In this document: piece by piece, positions 24,450 to 32,522 of the stretch
Numbering within the stretch: the first letter of the stretch is position 1
How the letters are laid out: each line of letters starts with the position of its first letter
From: JAVXTH01 sp036641395
GTDB taxonomy: Bacteria > Bacillota_I > Bacilli_A > Erysipelotrichales > Erysipelotrichaceae
NCBI GenBank assembly: GCA_036641395.1
Contig: JAVWEY010000010.1
Coordinates: 1-40,983, forward strand
DNA length: 40,983 nucleotides
Reading direction: 5' to 3'
Program-made: the position numbers and the translations under genes
The notes under the pieces: model-generated
What the model was told of the DNA's origin: nothing
What the model saw: the letters and a program-made list of their open reading frames with translations, nothing else
Databases searched by the model: none

Positions 24450-25085
24450 ATGTATCGAACATATCGTGAAGGTTGGATTGAAGTTATATCAGGTTGTATG
24501 TTTGCAGGTAAGACGGAAGAGTTGATTCGTCGTATTAAAGTGTTAGGATATGCGAAGAAAAAAATCGTTGTTTTCAAACCGAAAATTGATAATCGTTATA
24601 ATGATAAGAATGTTGTTTCTCATGCAGGAAGCAGTGTGAACAGTTATGCAATTAGCAAGGCGAGTGAGATCATTCAATATATAGATGATAGTGTTGATGT
24701 AATTGCGATTGATGAAGTACAATTTTTTGATGAAGAAATTGTTGGTATCTGTGAACATTATGCCGATCAAGGAAAGCGGGTAATGGTAGCGGGTCTTGAT
24801 ATGGATTTTAGAGGTTTACCTTTTGGGGTTATGCCCAAACTAATTACGATGGCTGAGTTTGTCACAAAGCTTACGGCAGTGTGTACCGTATGTGGGGCAC
24901 CAGCTACACGAACACAGCGTTTAGTTAATAATGTGCCTGCTCGTTATGATGATCCACTTATCTTAGTGGGAGCATCCGAAAGTTATGAAGCGAGATGTCG
25001 TCACTGTCACCAAGTTGAAAAGAAGCCAAAAGCAAAATGCTTTGAAGAATGTGAATTGAATTTAAAATGGAATGATGAGAATTAG
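24450..25085 (+). CDS. tdk: Thymidine kinase (type II)
   Basis: This 211-residue salvage enzyme phosphorylates thymidine and deoxyuridine with ATP. The P-loop SGCMFAGKTEEL is at residues 14-25. Walker B is AIDEVQFFDEE, the catalytic Glu being in it. The FRGLPFG segment and the two zinc cysteine pairs CTVC and CRHC, linked by the lasso loop, follow, with the late SYEARCRHC motif that closes over thymidine. The order tdk-prfA-prmC is a common Firmicutes arrangement. A GGAGG site precedes the ATG. Confidence 0.95.
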   Translation: MYRTYREGWIEVISGCMFAGKTEELIRRIKVLGYAKKKIVVFKPKIDNRYNDKNVVSHAGSSVNSYAISKASEIIQYIDDSVDVIAIDEVQFFDEEIVGICEHYADQGKRVMVAGLDMDFRGLPFGVMPKLITMAEFVTKLTAVCTVCGAPATRTQRLVNNVPARYDDPLILVGASESYEARCRHCHQVEKKPKAKCFEECELNLKWNDEN

Positions 25086-25096
25086 GAGGAAATAAT

Positions 25097-26167
25097 ATGA
25101 GTGTTATGATTGAAAGGTTAGAAGGTCTAGTGAATCGTTATCATGAATTAAATGATATGATGATGGATCCAGATGTTGCGAAAGATAATCGTACAATGGC
25201 TAAACTTGGCAAAGAACAGGCTGAAGTAAGTCAAGTAGTTGAAACATATGAAGAGTATAAGAAATTATCGAAACAGTTGGACCAAGCAAATGAATTATTA
25301 AAAGAGAATGACAAAGAATTAAAAGAAATGGCTAAAATGGAAATAGAAGAGTTAGAACCACAGATTGAAGGCTATTTAAGTAAATTAGAACTATTACTTA
25401 TTCCTAAAGATCCAAACGATTCTCATAATGCGATTGTTGAAATACGAGGAGCTGCGGGAGGCGATGAAGGTAATATCTTCGCTGGTGATTTATTCCGTAT
25501 GTATTCAAAATATGCAGAGAGTATTGGGTGGAAGATTGAAACAATGGAAATGGCGGATGCAGAAGCTGGTGGTTTTTCATTAATTTCCTTTATGGTTAAA
25601 GGTGATGGTGTCTATGGAAAACTAAAATTTGAATCAGGAAGTCATCGTGTACAAAGAGTACCTAAGACGGAATCACAAGGGCGTATTCATACATCTACGG
25701 CTACTGTTTTAGTTACACCGGAAATTGAAGAAGATGATTTTGATATTGATATGAATGATCTAGAAATTGAAACAATGCGTTCAAGTGGAGCTGGAGGACA
25801 GCACGTTAATAAAACTGATTCAGCAGTTCGTATTACTCATAAACCAACTGGAATAAGCGTTAAATGTCAAGATGGACGTTCTCAACATGAAAATAGGGCA
25901 ACGGCGATGATGAGTATTCGTTCCCGTGTTTATGAAGCACATCAAAGTAAAATAGAAGAAGAAGCAGGAAATGAACGTCGTAGTAAAATTGGTAAGGGCG
26001 ATCGTTCGGAAAAGATAAGAACTTATAACTATCCACAAAACCGTATTACAGACCATCGCATTGGTTATAATGTTAATCAATTAGATCGAGTTATGGAAGG
26101 TCGTCTTCAAGATTTATTTGATGCTTTAGTAAGTGCAGAGCAACAAGAAAAACTTGCGGGTAAATAA
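25097..26167 (+). CDS. prfA: Peptide chain release factor 1
   Basis: This 356-residue protein terminates translation at UAA and UAG. The GGQ motif that reaches the peptidyl transferase centre is at residues 233-235 (GAGGQHVNKT). The stop-codon recognition tripeptide region is HRVQRVPKTESQGRIH, where PKT fits the PxT motif of RF1 rather than the SPF of RF2. The N-terminal coiled coil (about 1-100) is present. Start has AGGAGG 7 bases upstream. The GGQ glutamine is the substrate of the methyltransferase encoded next. Confidence 0.96.
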   Translation: MSVMIERLEGLVNRYHELNDMMMDPDVAKDNRTMAKLGKEQAEVSQVVETYEEYKKLSKQLDQANELLKENDKELKEMAKMEIEELEPQIEGYLSKLELLLIPKDPNDSHNAIVEIRGAAGGDEGNIFAGDLFRMYSKYAESIGWKIETMEMADAEAGGFSLISFMVKGDGVYGKLKFESGSHRVQRVPKTESQGRIHTSTATVLVTPEIEEDDFDIDMNDLEIETMRSSGAGGQHVNKTDSAVRITHKPTGISVKCQDGRSQHENRATAMMSIRSRVYEAHQSKIEEEAGNERRSKIGKGDRSEKIRTYNYPQNRITDHRIGYNVNQLDRVMEGRLQDLFDALVSAEQQEKLAGK

Positions 26168-26168
26168 G

Positions 26169-27032
26169 ATGAGTAGTTATTCTGAAGTATTAAAAGCAGC
26201 AGAGAAAAGATTAACAAATGCAGAATGTGGAGAACAAGCAGCTTTTATGTTAATGCTTGAACTTGCGGGAATGGAAGCACATAATTTATATTTAGAATTT
26301 GATCAAACGATGGACGAGGAATGTAAAGAAAAATTTCTTAATGGAATTGCTCGTTTAGAAAACAATGAGCCTTTAGCACATATTTTAGGTTTTGAATGGT
26401 TTTATGGTTATCAGTTTGAAGTAAATGAAGATGTTTTAATTCCACGACCTGAAACTGAAGAACTTGTTTCTTATGTACTAGCTGCATTTGATGAACATTT
26501 TAAAGAAACAGAAAATGTCATTGTTGCGGATATTGGTACTGGAAGTGGAGCAATTGCCATTTCTTTGAAAAAAGAAGAACCATCGCTTAATATCATCGCA
26601 ACTGATATTAGTGAAGCAGCAATTGCCGTAACCAATCGTAATGCGAAAAAGAATGGGGCAATGATTGCATGTACTGTAGGCGATATGGTTAAGCCATTAA
26701 TTGATTGTAAGTTAAAAATAGATATATTGATTTCAAATCCACCTTATATTCCACAAGAAGAAAGTTTAGAATCCAGTGTAAAAGATTTTGAACCTCATAT
26801 TGCTTTATTTGGAGGAGAAGATGGGTTAAAGTTCTATCGTATTATCTTTGAACAAGCACCACTAGTTTTAAAAGAAAGAGCGATGATGGCATTTGAAATG
26901 GGTTGGAATCAAAAAGAACCTTTATTGAAACTTGTTCATGATTATTTCCCAGAAGCGAAAGCAGAAGTAATTAAAGATATGAGCGGAAAAGATCGGATGT
27001 TATTTGTTTATTTTAATTTAGAGAAAGCATAA
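26169..27032 (+). CDS. prmC: Release factor glutamine methyltransferase
   Basis: This 287-residue SAM-dependent enzyme methylates the Gln of the GGQ motif in release factors. The SAM site is VADIGTGSGAIAISL, and the catalytic NPPY is at residues 190-193. The N-terminal helical domain binds the release factor. It begins 1 base after the prfA stop. I chose this ATG because the longer in-frame version starts inside prfA; no strong ribosome binding site is seen, so coupling to prfA translation is likely. Confidence 0.94.
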   Translation: MSSYSEVLKAAEKRLTNAECGEQAAFMLMLELAGMEAHNLYLEFDQTMDEECKEKFLNGIARLENNEPLAHILGFEWFYGYQFEVNEDVLIPRPETEELVSYVLAAFDEHFKETENVIVADIGTGSGAIAISLKKEEPSLNIIATDISEAAIAVTNRNAKKNGAMIACTVGDMVKPLIDCKLKIDILISNPPYIPQEESLESSVKDFEPHIALFGGEDGLKFYRIIFEQAPLVLKERAMMAFEMGWNQKEPLLKLVHDYFPEAKAEVIKDMSGKDRMLFVYFNLEKA

Positions 27033-27060
27033 TTATGTGTTTTCTTTTTTTTTGTAAAGT

Positions 27061-27089
27061 TTAAATGATACGATTTAATATGTTATAAT
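27061..27089 (+). promoter_or_regulatory. Promoter of rpoN
   Basis: TTAAAT, 17 bases, TATAAT with an extended TGT; 24 bases before the rpoN start. Confidence 0.5.
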
Positions 27090-27112
27090 AAGCAAGAAAG
27101 AAAAGGAATTAT

Positions 27113-28372
27113 ATGAAATTAGAAAATACTATAAAGCAGAAACTCTTACAAAATCAAACATTATCAATAAAACAACAATATTCACTTAAGGTCTTAGAGA
27201 TGAATACTGCTGATCTTTTAGATACAATAATTGAAGAATTAGAAATTAATCCTGTTTTAGAAGCAAATTATGAAGTGTATAGTTTGCAATCAAAACGCAG
27301 AGAAGATGGGTTTGATTTAATGATGAATTACATTGTAGAAGAAGAACGGTTAACGGATGTTTTATTAAGGCAATGTAATACATATCATAAAGATATAAAT
27401 GAGCAATTAGGTGAATTTATTATTAATTCATTAGATCCAGATGGATATTTAAGAATGGATAGTAAAGACATAGCCATGTTAACAAATTGTAATGAAGATG
27501 AAGTAGAAGAAATGATTAATATTATTCAAACCTTTGAACCATACGGTGTTTGCGCAAGAAGCTTAAGTGAGTGCTTAATTATCCAACTTAGTAATTTAAA
27601 AAATGAATATGTATTAACCGCAATCGATATTGTTTATGAATATCTAACTTTATTATCAGAAAATAAATTACCATTAATTGCAGAACGTTTACATAAGCCT
27701 TTGGAAGAAATTAATCAAGCGGTAGCTTTAATCAAGAAGTTAGATCCAAAACCAGGATATCGATATGCTAGTGCATCTGTAACAATAGAACCGGATATTA
27801 AAGTATATTTGGATGATAATGAAATTAAAATAAGATTGTTATCTGATCAATATGATCTACGAATTAATCAACAATATAAGAACACAAAAGATGAAGCAAT
27901 TATAAAATACTTAGCGAAACATATGAAACAAGCGGAATTATTAATTGATAGTATGATAAAGAGAAATCGAACATTATTTGCTATTAGTGATTGTATTGTC
28001 AGAAAACAACAAGGATATTTCCTAAATAATGCTCAATTATTGCCACTTACTATGAAAGAAATTGCTGAGGAGATTGGTATTCACGAATCTACCATTTCTA
28101 GATCAATTGCTAATAAATATATGGAGTTTAATCAAAGAATGATACCTTTAAAATTTTTCTTTACATCAAAATTAGAAAGTGGGGAATCTTCAAATGAGGT
28201 TCAATTAAAAATAATTGAATTAATCAAAAATGAAGATAAGAAAAAACCATTAAGCGATGCTTGCATTGTTACTTTGTTAGAGAAAGAAAATATTAAAATC
28301 TCAAGAAGAACCGTAGCGAAATATCGTGATATACTAAATATTCCAGCAACGACAAAAAGGAAACAATTTTAA
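27113..28372 (+). CDS. rpoN: RNA polymerase sigma-54 factor
   Basis: This 419-residue protein directs polymerase to -24/-12 promoters, which need an enhancer-binding ATPase. Region I (1-50) is rich in Gln and Leu (LLQNQTLSIKQQYSLKVLEMN), as in all sigma-54. The core-binding region follows (about 60-240). The DNA-binding helix-turn-helix is MKEIAEEIGIHESTISRSI (near 312-330), and the C-terminal RpoN box is SRRTVAKYRDILNIP (397-411). In place of the canonical ARRTVAKYRE the box reads SRRTVAKYRD, a mild change. It is somewhat shorter than the E. coli protein, as usual in Firmicutes. No enhancer-binding protein or obvious -24/-12 promoter lies in this window. Confidence 0.95.
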   Translation: MKLENTIKQKLLQNQTLSIKQQYSLKVLEMNTADLLDTIIEELEINPVLEANYEVYSLQSKRREDGFDLMMNYIVEEERLTDVLLRQCNTYHKDINEQLGEFIINSLDPDGYLRMDSKDIAMLTNCNEDEVEEMINIIQTFEPYGVCARSLSECLIIQLSNLKNEYVLTAIDIVYEYLTLLSENKLPLIAERLHKPLEEINQAVALIKKLDPKPGYRYASASVTIEPDIKVYLDDNEIKIRLLSDQYDLRINQQYKNTKDEAIIKYLAKHMKQAELLIDSMIKRNRTLFAISDCIVRKQQGYFLNNAQLLPLTMKEIAEEIGIHESTISRSIANKYMEFNQRMIPLKFFFTSKLESGESSNEVQLKIIELIKNEDKKKPLSDACIVTLLEKENIKISRRTVAKYRDILNIPATTKRKQF

Positions 28373-28387
28373 GAAAAGAGGAAGATT

Positions 28388-28726
28388 ATGTTTATTCAGA
28401 AAACTAAATGTCCAGTATGTGGATGTGAAATTAAATACCATGCGATCAGTGGTAAAATTGAAAAAGAATGTGAGCATAGGCTAAGAATTAAACCTAAATT
28501 GAATGCTTGGCTATGCAATATCTTTGCCTTTGTTTCAGTGTTATTTTTAATGCCAGAACTTGAAACTCATCGAGATTATTCACAACTTCAGCATCTAGGT
28601 TTGGAAGTTGGTTATGTAGTAGTGGCATGTTTATTGGCGTTAATTATCATCATGATTTTATATAAACTATTTGGTTTTGATAATTTATATAAAGTAGAAG
28701 AAAGAAAAAATCCAATTAATCATTAA
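28388..28726 (+). CDS. Small zinc-ribbon membrane protein, unrecognised
   Basis: The 112-residue protein begins with CPVCGC (residues 8-13), and a further Cys in KECEHR (near 31) suggests a half or degenerate zinc ribbon. Two hydrophobic segments follow: WLCNIFAFVSVLFLM (about 42-57) and VGYVVVACLLALIIIMILYKLFGF (about 76-99). The tail is short and charged. It starts 15 bases after rpoN with an AGAGGAAG site, so it is probably cotranscribed with it. I do not recognise the family; many small Firmicutes proteins share this layout of an N-terminal CxxC with two membrane helices. Confidence 0.65.
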   Translation: MFIQKTKCPVCGCEIKYHAISGKIEKECEHRLRIKPKLNAWLCNIFAFVSVLFLMPELETHRDYSQLQHLGLEVGYVVVACLLALIIIMILYKLFGFDNLYKVEERKNPINH

Positions 28727-28730
28727 TAGA

Positions 28731-28757
28731 AAAGGAACCTTATTGGTTCCTTTCTTC
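28731..28757. terminator. Convergent terminator hairpin
   Basis: AAAGGAACC pairs with GGTTCCTTT around 5 bases. It follows the zinc-ribbon gene on the plus strand and overlaps the last codons of the opposite gene on the minus strand, where it runs into TTTTCTATT. It may serve both directions; the plus T tract is short. Confidence 0.6.
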
Positions 28758-29534
28758 ATCTGATTTAGGTATAAATGATTTCCACCCGTTTTTATATGCT
28801 TGAAGTATTCCTTCTTCTTTTTCTTCATCACCGATTATATCCCATAAAAACATACCGGCAATGATACCAAATCGATCCCAGAATTCTCCTTGTGTTGCCA
28901 TATTTAATAATTTTGTTTGAAAGTATTCTTCTTTAATTTCCATTGCTTGAGATAGTTTCATAAAGTTCATTCCACGTTTCTCAGCATATTTTTGAGTGAT
29001 TAATTGATAATTACGATAATCATTTCCCCAACTAATATAACTGATTAGTCCTTCACTAAATACAAGATAACTCATTTTATCAGTATAATTTAGAGTCGCA
29101 TTTTTTGGATAGTCAGTTTCAATACATAATCTTACTATTTCCTGGGTAATAAAATTTATAATGATATACATCATCTTATCTATTTCATGACTATAATTCG
29201 CTACTTGTTGTAAATCAATTATCAAAATAGATTGATGATTAAGTTCTAACTTAAAAAGATCTAAAGGCGGAGTTACACCAACTAGTGGCATAATAATAAG
29301 TTGTTTTAAAATGGCTTCATAACTAGGAAACAGTTTTTTGATTAGCGATGAATTAAATAGCGAAAAGGATTCAATCGTTTCATTTACTTGCTTATTTAAT
29401 TCAATCACTACTTCCTTGCGTTTATAATCTGGTTGTGTAAATAAGTCTTTACCTTCAATTATTTGATTATATATGCATTTATCAATCTCTTTATCATTAA
29501 TAAATGCCTGAATTATGCTATCATTTACCTTCAT
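28740..29534 (-). CDS. Unrecognised cytoplasmic protein, possible degenerate peptidase fold
   Basis: The predicted protein has 264 residues, without signal peptide or clear membrane helix. The ATG chosen has GAGG 6 bases upstream, four codons inside the longer frame. I do not recognise it. The middle shows YSHEIDKMMYIIINFITQE followed some 40 residues later by YLVFSEGLISYISWG. That spacing resembles gluzincin-type families such as DUF2268 (HExxH and then a downstream EGLA), but the second histidine is missing (HEIDK), so metal-dependent activity is doubtful. This is a weak structural inference. It is monocistronic with its own promoter, divergent from hsp20, and base composition is like its neighbours. 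Confidence 0.6.
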   Translation of the reverse strand: MKVNDSIIQAFINDKEIDKCIYNQIIEGKDLFTQPDYKRKEVVIELNKQVNETIESFSLFNSSLIKKLFPSYEAILKQLIIMPLVGVTPPLDLFKLELNHQSILIIDLQQVANYSHEIDKMMYIIINFITQEIVRLCIETDYPKNATLNYTDKMSYLVFSEGLISYISWGNDYRNYQLITQKYAEKRGMNFMKLSQAMEIKEEYFQTKLLNMATQGEFWDRFGIIAGMFLWDIIGDEEKEEGILQAYKNGWKSFIPKSDEERNQ

Positions 29535-29558
29535 AAAATTCCTCATTTCATTTTGAAT

Positions 29559-29587
29559 ATTATAACATGAACCCTTATAAATACTAA
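29559..29587 (-). promoter_or_regulatory. Promoter of the unrecognised gene at 28740
   Basis: On the minus strand TTAGTA, 17 bases, TATAAT with an extended TGT; about 25 bases before the start codon. Confidence 0.55.
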
Positions 29588-29620
29588 AAGATAATTGTCA
29601 CATAATTTCACAATAATAAT

Positions 29621-29647
29621 TTAGCACTCACCTATTGACAGTGCTAA
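29621..29647 (+). promoter_or_regulatory. CIRCE operator (HrcA binding site)
   Basis: TTAGCACTC, 9 bases, CAGTGCTAA. The consensus second arm is GAGTGCTAA, so a single base differs. It covers the -35 box and the start of the spacer of the hsp20 promoter, the correct place for repression by HrcA. Confidence 0.92.
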
Positions 29648-29662
29648 ATATCGTGATATAAT
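29635..29662 (+). promoter_or_regulatory. Promoter of hsp20
   Basis: TTGACA, 16 bases, TATAAT. The -35 box lies inside the CIRCE element, so the single mismatched base of CIRCE is the C that completes the TTGACA consensus. Confidence 0.85.
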
Positions 29663-29669
29663 ATGACTG

Positions 29670-29693
29670 TAATCAAGGATAACACCTTGATTA
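29670..29693 (+). promoter_or_regulatory. 5'-end hairpin of the hsp20 mRNA
   Basis: TAATCAAGG pairs with CCTTGATTA around a 6-base loop. It begins at or within a base or two of the predicted transcription start, so it probably caps the mRNA. It does not include the hsp20 ribosome binding site, which is 45 bases further on. Confidence 0.6.
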
Positions 29694-29748
29694 GGGAGTA
29701 ATTTCAAAACGATATGATTTATGAATAAAAGAAAAAGAGGCGATGTTT

Positions 29749-30168
29749 ATGAAATTCCTACCAGGCTTAAGAGCATTTGACAATGTATTCGACGATATTT
29801 TTTACGAACCATTCCTTGCGACAAACAACAGTGGATCCATGAAAACTGATATTAAAGAGAAAGATGGAAATTATTTGTTTGATATGGAACTGCCCGGTTA
29901 CAAAAAAGAGGATATCAAGATTGATTTAAAAGATGGATACTTAAATGTATCAGCTACTCGTAATGTGGAAACAGATGAAAAAGACAAAGAAGGAAATGTT
30001 ATTCGTCAAGAACGTTATAGTGGTTCTTGTTCAAGAAGTTTCTTTGTTGGTGAGCAAACACAACAAGAGGATATTAAAGCAAATTTTGAAAATGGTGAAC
30101 TTAAGATTAGTCTACCAAAACAAAGTACTAAAAAAGAAGAAGAGAAGAAATTCATTCCAATCAATTAA
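29749..30168 (+). CDS. Hsp20 small heat-shock protein
   Basis: This 139-residue ATP-independent holdase starts at the ATG 8 bases after GAGG; an ATG two codons earlier is too close to that site. The alpha-crystallin domain spans about 35-125, with MKTDIKEKDGNYLFDMELPG, YKKEDIKIDLKDGYLNVSA and the FENGELKISLPK region. The N-terminal arm has FDDIFYEPF, and the C-terminal KKFIPIN carries the IxI-type motif that holds oligomers together. HrcA control through CIRCE is evident from the promoter. The gene is monocistronic with a terminator 7 bases after the stop. Confidence 0.95.
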   Translation: MKFLPGLRAFDNVFDDIFYEPFLATNNSGSMKTDIKEKDGNYLFDMELPGYKKEDIKIDLKDGYLNVSATRNVETDEKDKEGNVIRQERYSGSCSRSFFVGEQTQQEDIKANFENGELKISLPKQSTKKEEEKKFIPIN

Positions 30169-30175
30169 ACTTTAT

Positions 30176-30203
30176 AAGGCATGTGTTAAAGCATGCTTTT
30201 TTT
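30176..30203 (+). terminator. Terminator of hsp20
   Basis: AAGGCATG pairs with CATGCTTT (one wobble, 8-base loop) followed by T. Confidence 0.8.
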
Positions 30204-30226
30204 ATGTAACGTGTAATTTGTTTCAT

Positions 30227-30255
30227 TTGTGGTGGTTGATAATCGATGATATAAT
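30227..30255 (+). promoter_or_regulatory. Promoter of mnmE-tatD
   Basis: TTGTGG, 17 bases, TATAAT; 25 bases before mnmE. Confidence 0.65.
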
Positions 30256-30280
30256 GGGTACATAAACGAGGAGTGATTTC

Positions 30281-31615
30281 ATGGGACAAGATACAATAGC
30301 AGCAATTTCAACCGCACTTGCAGATGGAGCAATTTCAATTGTAAGAATAAGTGGTGATGATGCGATCACGATTGCGAATAAACTGTGTAAGAATGATCTT
30401 ATGAAGATAACTAGTCATACCATTACATATGACCATATCATTGATCCTCAAAAGAATGAGGTAATTGATGAAGTTATGATTTCTGTTTTTCGCTCACCTA
30501 AAACTTTTACCAGAGAAGATATTGTTGAAATAAATTGTCATGGTGGAACTTATGTAACACGTAGAATTCTACAATTATGTTTAGCAAATGGGGCAAGGCT
30601 TGCAAATCGAGGTGAATTTACTCGTCGAGCATTTCTTAACGGAAGAATTGATTTAACCCAAGCGGAAGCGATTAATGATATCATAGAAGCAAAAGCAGCA
30701 GCGAATGCTTCCCTAGCAATACAAGGAATTCAAGGTAGTGTTCGTAAACTTCTAGATCCGTTAATTCAAGAAGTTTTGGATATTGTCGCAAACATTGAAG
30801 TTAATATTGATTATCCAGAATATGATGATGTTATTCAATTAACTAATGATGTTTTACTACCTAAAGCAAAACATTGGTTAAAAGAAATTGATGAGATATT
30901 AAAGAAAAGTGAAAGTGGTAAGATTGTAAAGGAAGGAATTAAAACAGCTATTATTGGAAAACCGAATGTAGGGAAAAGTAGTTTATTAAATGCTTTATTG
31001 GAAGAAGATAAAGCAATTGTAAGTTCAATTGCAGGAACTACGAGAGATATTGTTGAAGGAAGTATTCGTTTAGAAAATATAACTCTACATTTAATTGATA
31101 CAGCGGGAATAAGAGAAACTCAAGATACTATCGAGAAAATCGGGATTGAACGCTCCTTAAAAGCAATTGAACAGGCACAACTAGTTATTGTAGTGTTAGA
31201 TAGTTCTCGTGATTTAGATGAACAGGACCAAGAGTTATTAGAACTTACGAAAGATAAAACAAGAATTATTGTTTATAATAAAGAAGATCAAAAAACATTG
31301 AATCATGATGGTATATCAATATCAGCTACCCAGAATCAGATATCACAATTAATTAAAGAGATTCATCGCTTATATGATCAGCATTTAATTGTGCTTCATG
31401 AACCTACGCTTGCGAATGATCGTCAAATTGCATTGATGATGAAAGCAAAAGATGCCATGATGAATGCATATCAAGCTATGAATCAAGGATATGAATTAGA
31501 TTTAGTTACAATTGACATTCAAGAAGCATATACATCGTTAAAAGAGATCTTAGGAGAAGTTCATCGAGAGGATCTATTAGATACATTATTCTCAAACTTT
31601 TGTCTAGGCAAATAA
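30281..31615 (+). CDS. mnmE: tRNA modification GTPase MnmE
   Basis: This 444-residue GTPase, with MnmG, modifies uridine 34 of several tRNAs. The N-terminal folate-binding domain begins DTIAAISTALADGAISIVRISG. The G domain contains GKPNVGKSS (near 226), the GTTRD switch, DTAGIRET and NKED. The C-terminus ends FCLGK, the CxGK motif with the essential Cys. The usual partner genes mnmG and rsmG are not adjacent. It is followed after 15 bases by tatD. Confidence 0.95.
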   Translation: MGQDTIAAISTALADGAISIVRISGDDAITIANKLCKNDLMKITSHTITYDHIIDPQKNEVIDEVMISVFRSPKTFTREDIVEINCHGGTYVTRRILQLCLANGARLANRGEFTRRAFLNGRIDLTQAEAINDIIEAKAAANASLAIQGIQGSVRKLLDPLIQEVLDIVANIEVNIDYPEYDDVIQLTNDVLLPKAKHWLKEIDEILKKSESGKIVKEGIKTAIIGKPNVGKSSLLNALLEEDKAIVSSIAGTTRDIVEGSIRLENITLHLIDTAGIRETQDTIEKIGIERSLKAIEQAQLVIVVLDSSRDLDEQDQELLELTKDKTRIIVYNKEDQKTLNHDGISISATQNQISQLIKEIHRLYDQHLIVLHEPTLANDRQIALMMKAKDAMMNAYQAMNQGYELDLVTIDIQEAYTSLKEILGEVHREDLLDTLFSNFCLGK

Positions 31616-31630
31616 GAAAGAAGGATTAAA

Positions 31631-32398
31631 GTGGCAGGTATTATTGATACTCATGCACATATTACATGTGACGAATTATTTGAACGTGCGGATGAAATAA
31701 TTGAAAATGCGAAGCGAAATGGTGTTGAAAAGATTTTGGCAATTTCATTTACTCGAGAGCAATGTGAGAAAGCAATTGCTTTATCAAATAAATATCCGGG
31801 AATGATTGATATTGCAGTTGGTTTATTTCCAGTAGATATGCAAGATTTAACGAAACAGGATTTTGAAGAATTAGAAGTCTTAGCGCAAGATGACCATGTT
31901 GTAGCAATTGGTGAAATTGGTTTAGATTATTATTGGGATAAAGAACATAAAGAACTTCAAAAAGAAGGTTTTATACGCCAGATTGAACTTGCCAATCGAT
32001 TAGATAAACCTATCTTAATTCATATGCGAGATGCAACTCAAGATACTTTGGCAATCTTAAAACAACATATGAAAACAAGTGGAATTATGCACTGCTTTAG
32101 TGGAAGTGTAGAAACGGCAAAAATTGTATTGGATTTAGGTATGTATATCTCATTTGCGGGTCCATTAACTTTTAAAAATGCAAGAGGCTTAACGGATGTG
32201 CCTCCGATCGTACCGATGAATCGTATCTTTGTGGAAACGGATGCCCCTTATTTAACACCACATCCACTTCGTGGGCAACAGAATGAACCAAAGAATGTTG
32301 TTCATACATTTAAAAAAGTATGTGAGTTAAAAGGTGTTGGAGAAGAAGAAGCAAAACAAGCAATGAAAGAGAATTACGAAAGATTATTCAAAAAATAA
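31631..32398 (+). CDS. tatD: TatD family metal-dependent DNase
   Basis: The 255-residue protein is a TIM-barrel hydrolase of the TatD/YcfH family, linked to 3'-5' exonuclease activity and DNA fragment processing. Metal ligands are DTHAHI near the start, GEIGLDYYW (Glu), HMRDA, HCFSG and ETDAPYLTPHP. The start is GTG with GAAGG 6 bases upstream, supported by the HxH motif following within 8 residues. It is likely cotranscribed with mnmE. Length is normal for the family. Confidence 0.93.
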   Translation: MAGIIDTHAHITCDELFERADEIIENAKRNGVEKILAISFTREQCEKAIALSNKYPGMIDIAVGLFPVDMQDLTKQDFEELEVLAQDDHVVAIGEIGLDYYWDKEHKELQKEGFIRQIELANRLDKPILIHMRDATQDTLAILKQHMKTSGIMHCFSGSVETAKIVLDLGMYISFAGPLTFKNARGLTDVPPIVPMNRIFVETDAPYLTPHPLRGQQNEPKNVVHTFKKVCELKGVGEEEAKQAMKENYERLFKK

Positions 32399-32416
32399 AG
32401 ATATAAATTGAAAATT

Positions 32417-32457
32417 AAAAAATGGTCAGTATAGTCTTTAGGCTTTGCTGGCTTTTT
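32417..32457. terminator. Probable terminator between tatD and the opposite gene
   Basis: AAAATGGTCAG pairs with CTGGCTTTT (a bulged T and two wobbles, 18-base loop). T-rich tails lie on both strands, so it may serve both directions. It is weaker than the other terminators here. Confidence 0.5.
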
Positions 32458-32522
32458 AATAAAATAGTTTATTATTTGTAATAAAGGAAACAAATCTTGA
32501 TAAAAACTTGTGAAAAAAGTTT

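Noticed and set aside
29700..29748. Short ATG frames in the hsp20 5' UTR
   Set aside because: They lack suitably spaced ribosome binding sites and end after few codons or overlap hsp20 out of frame.
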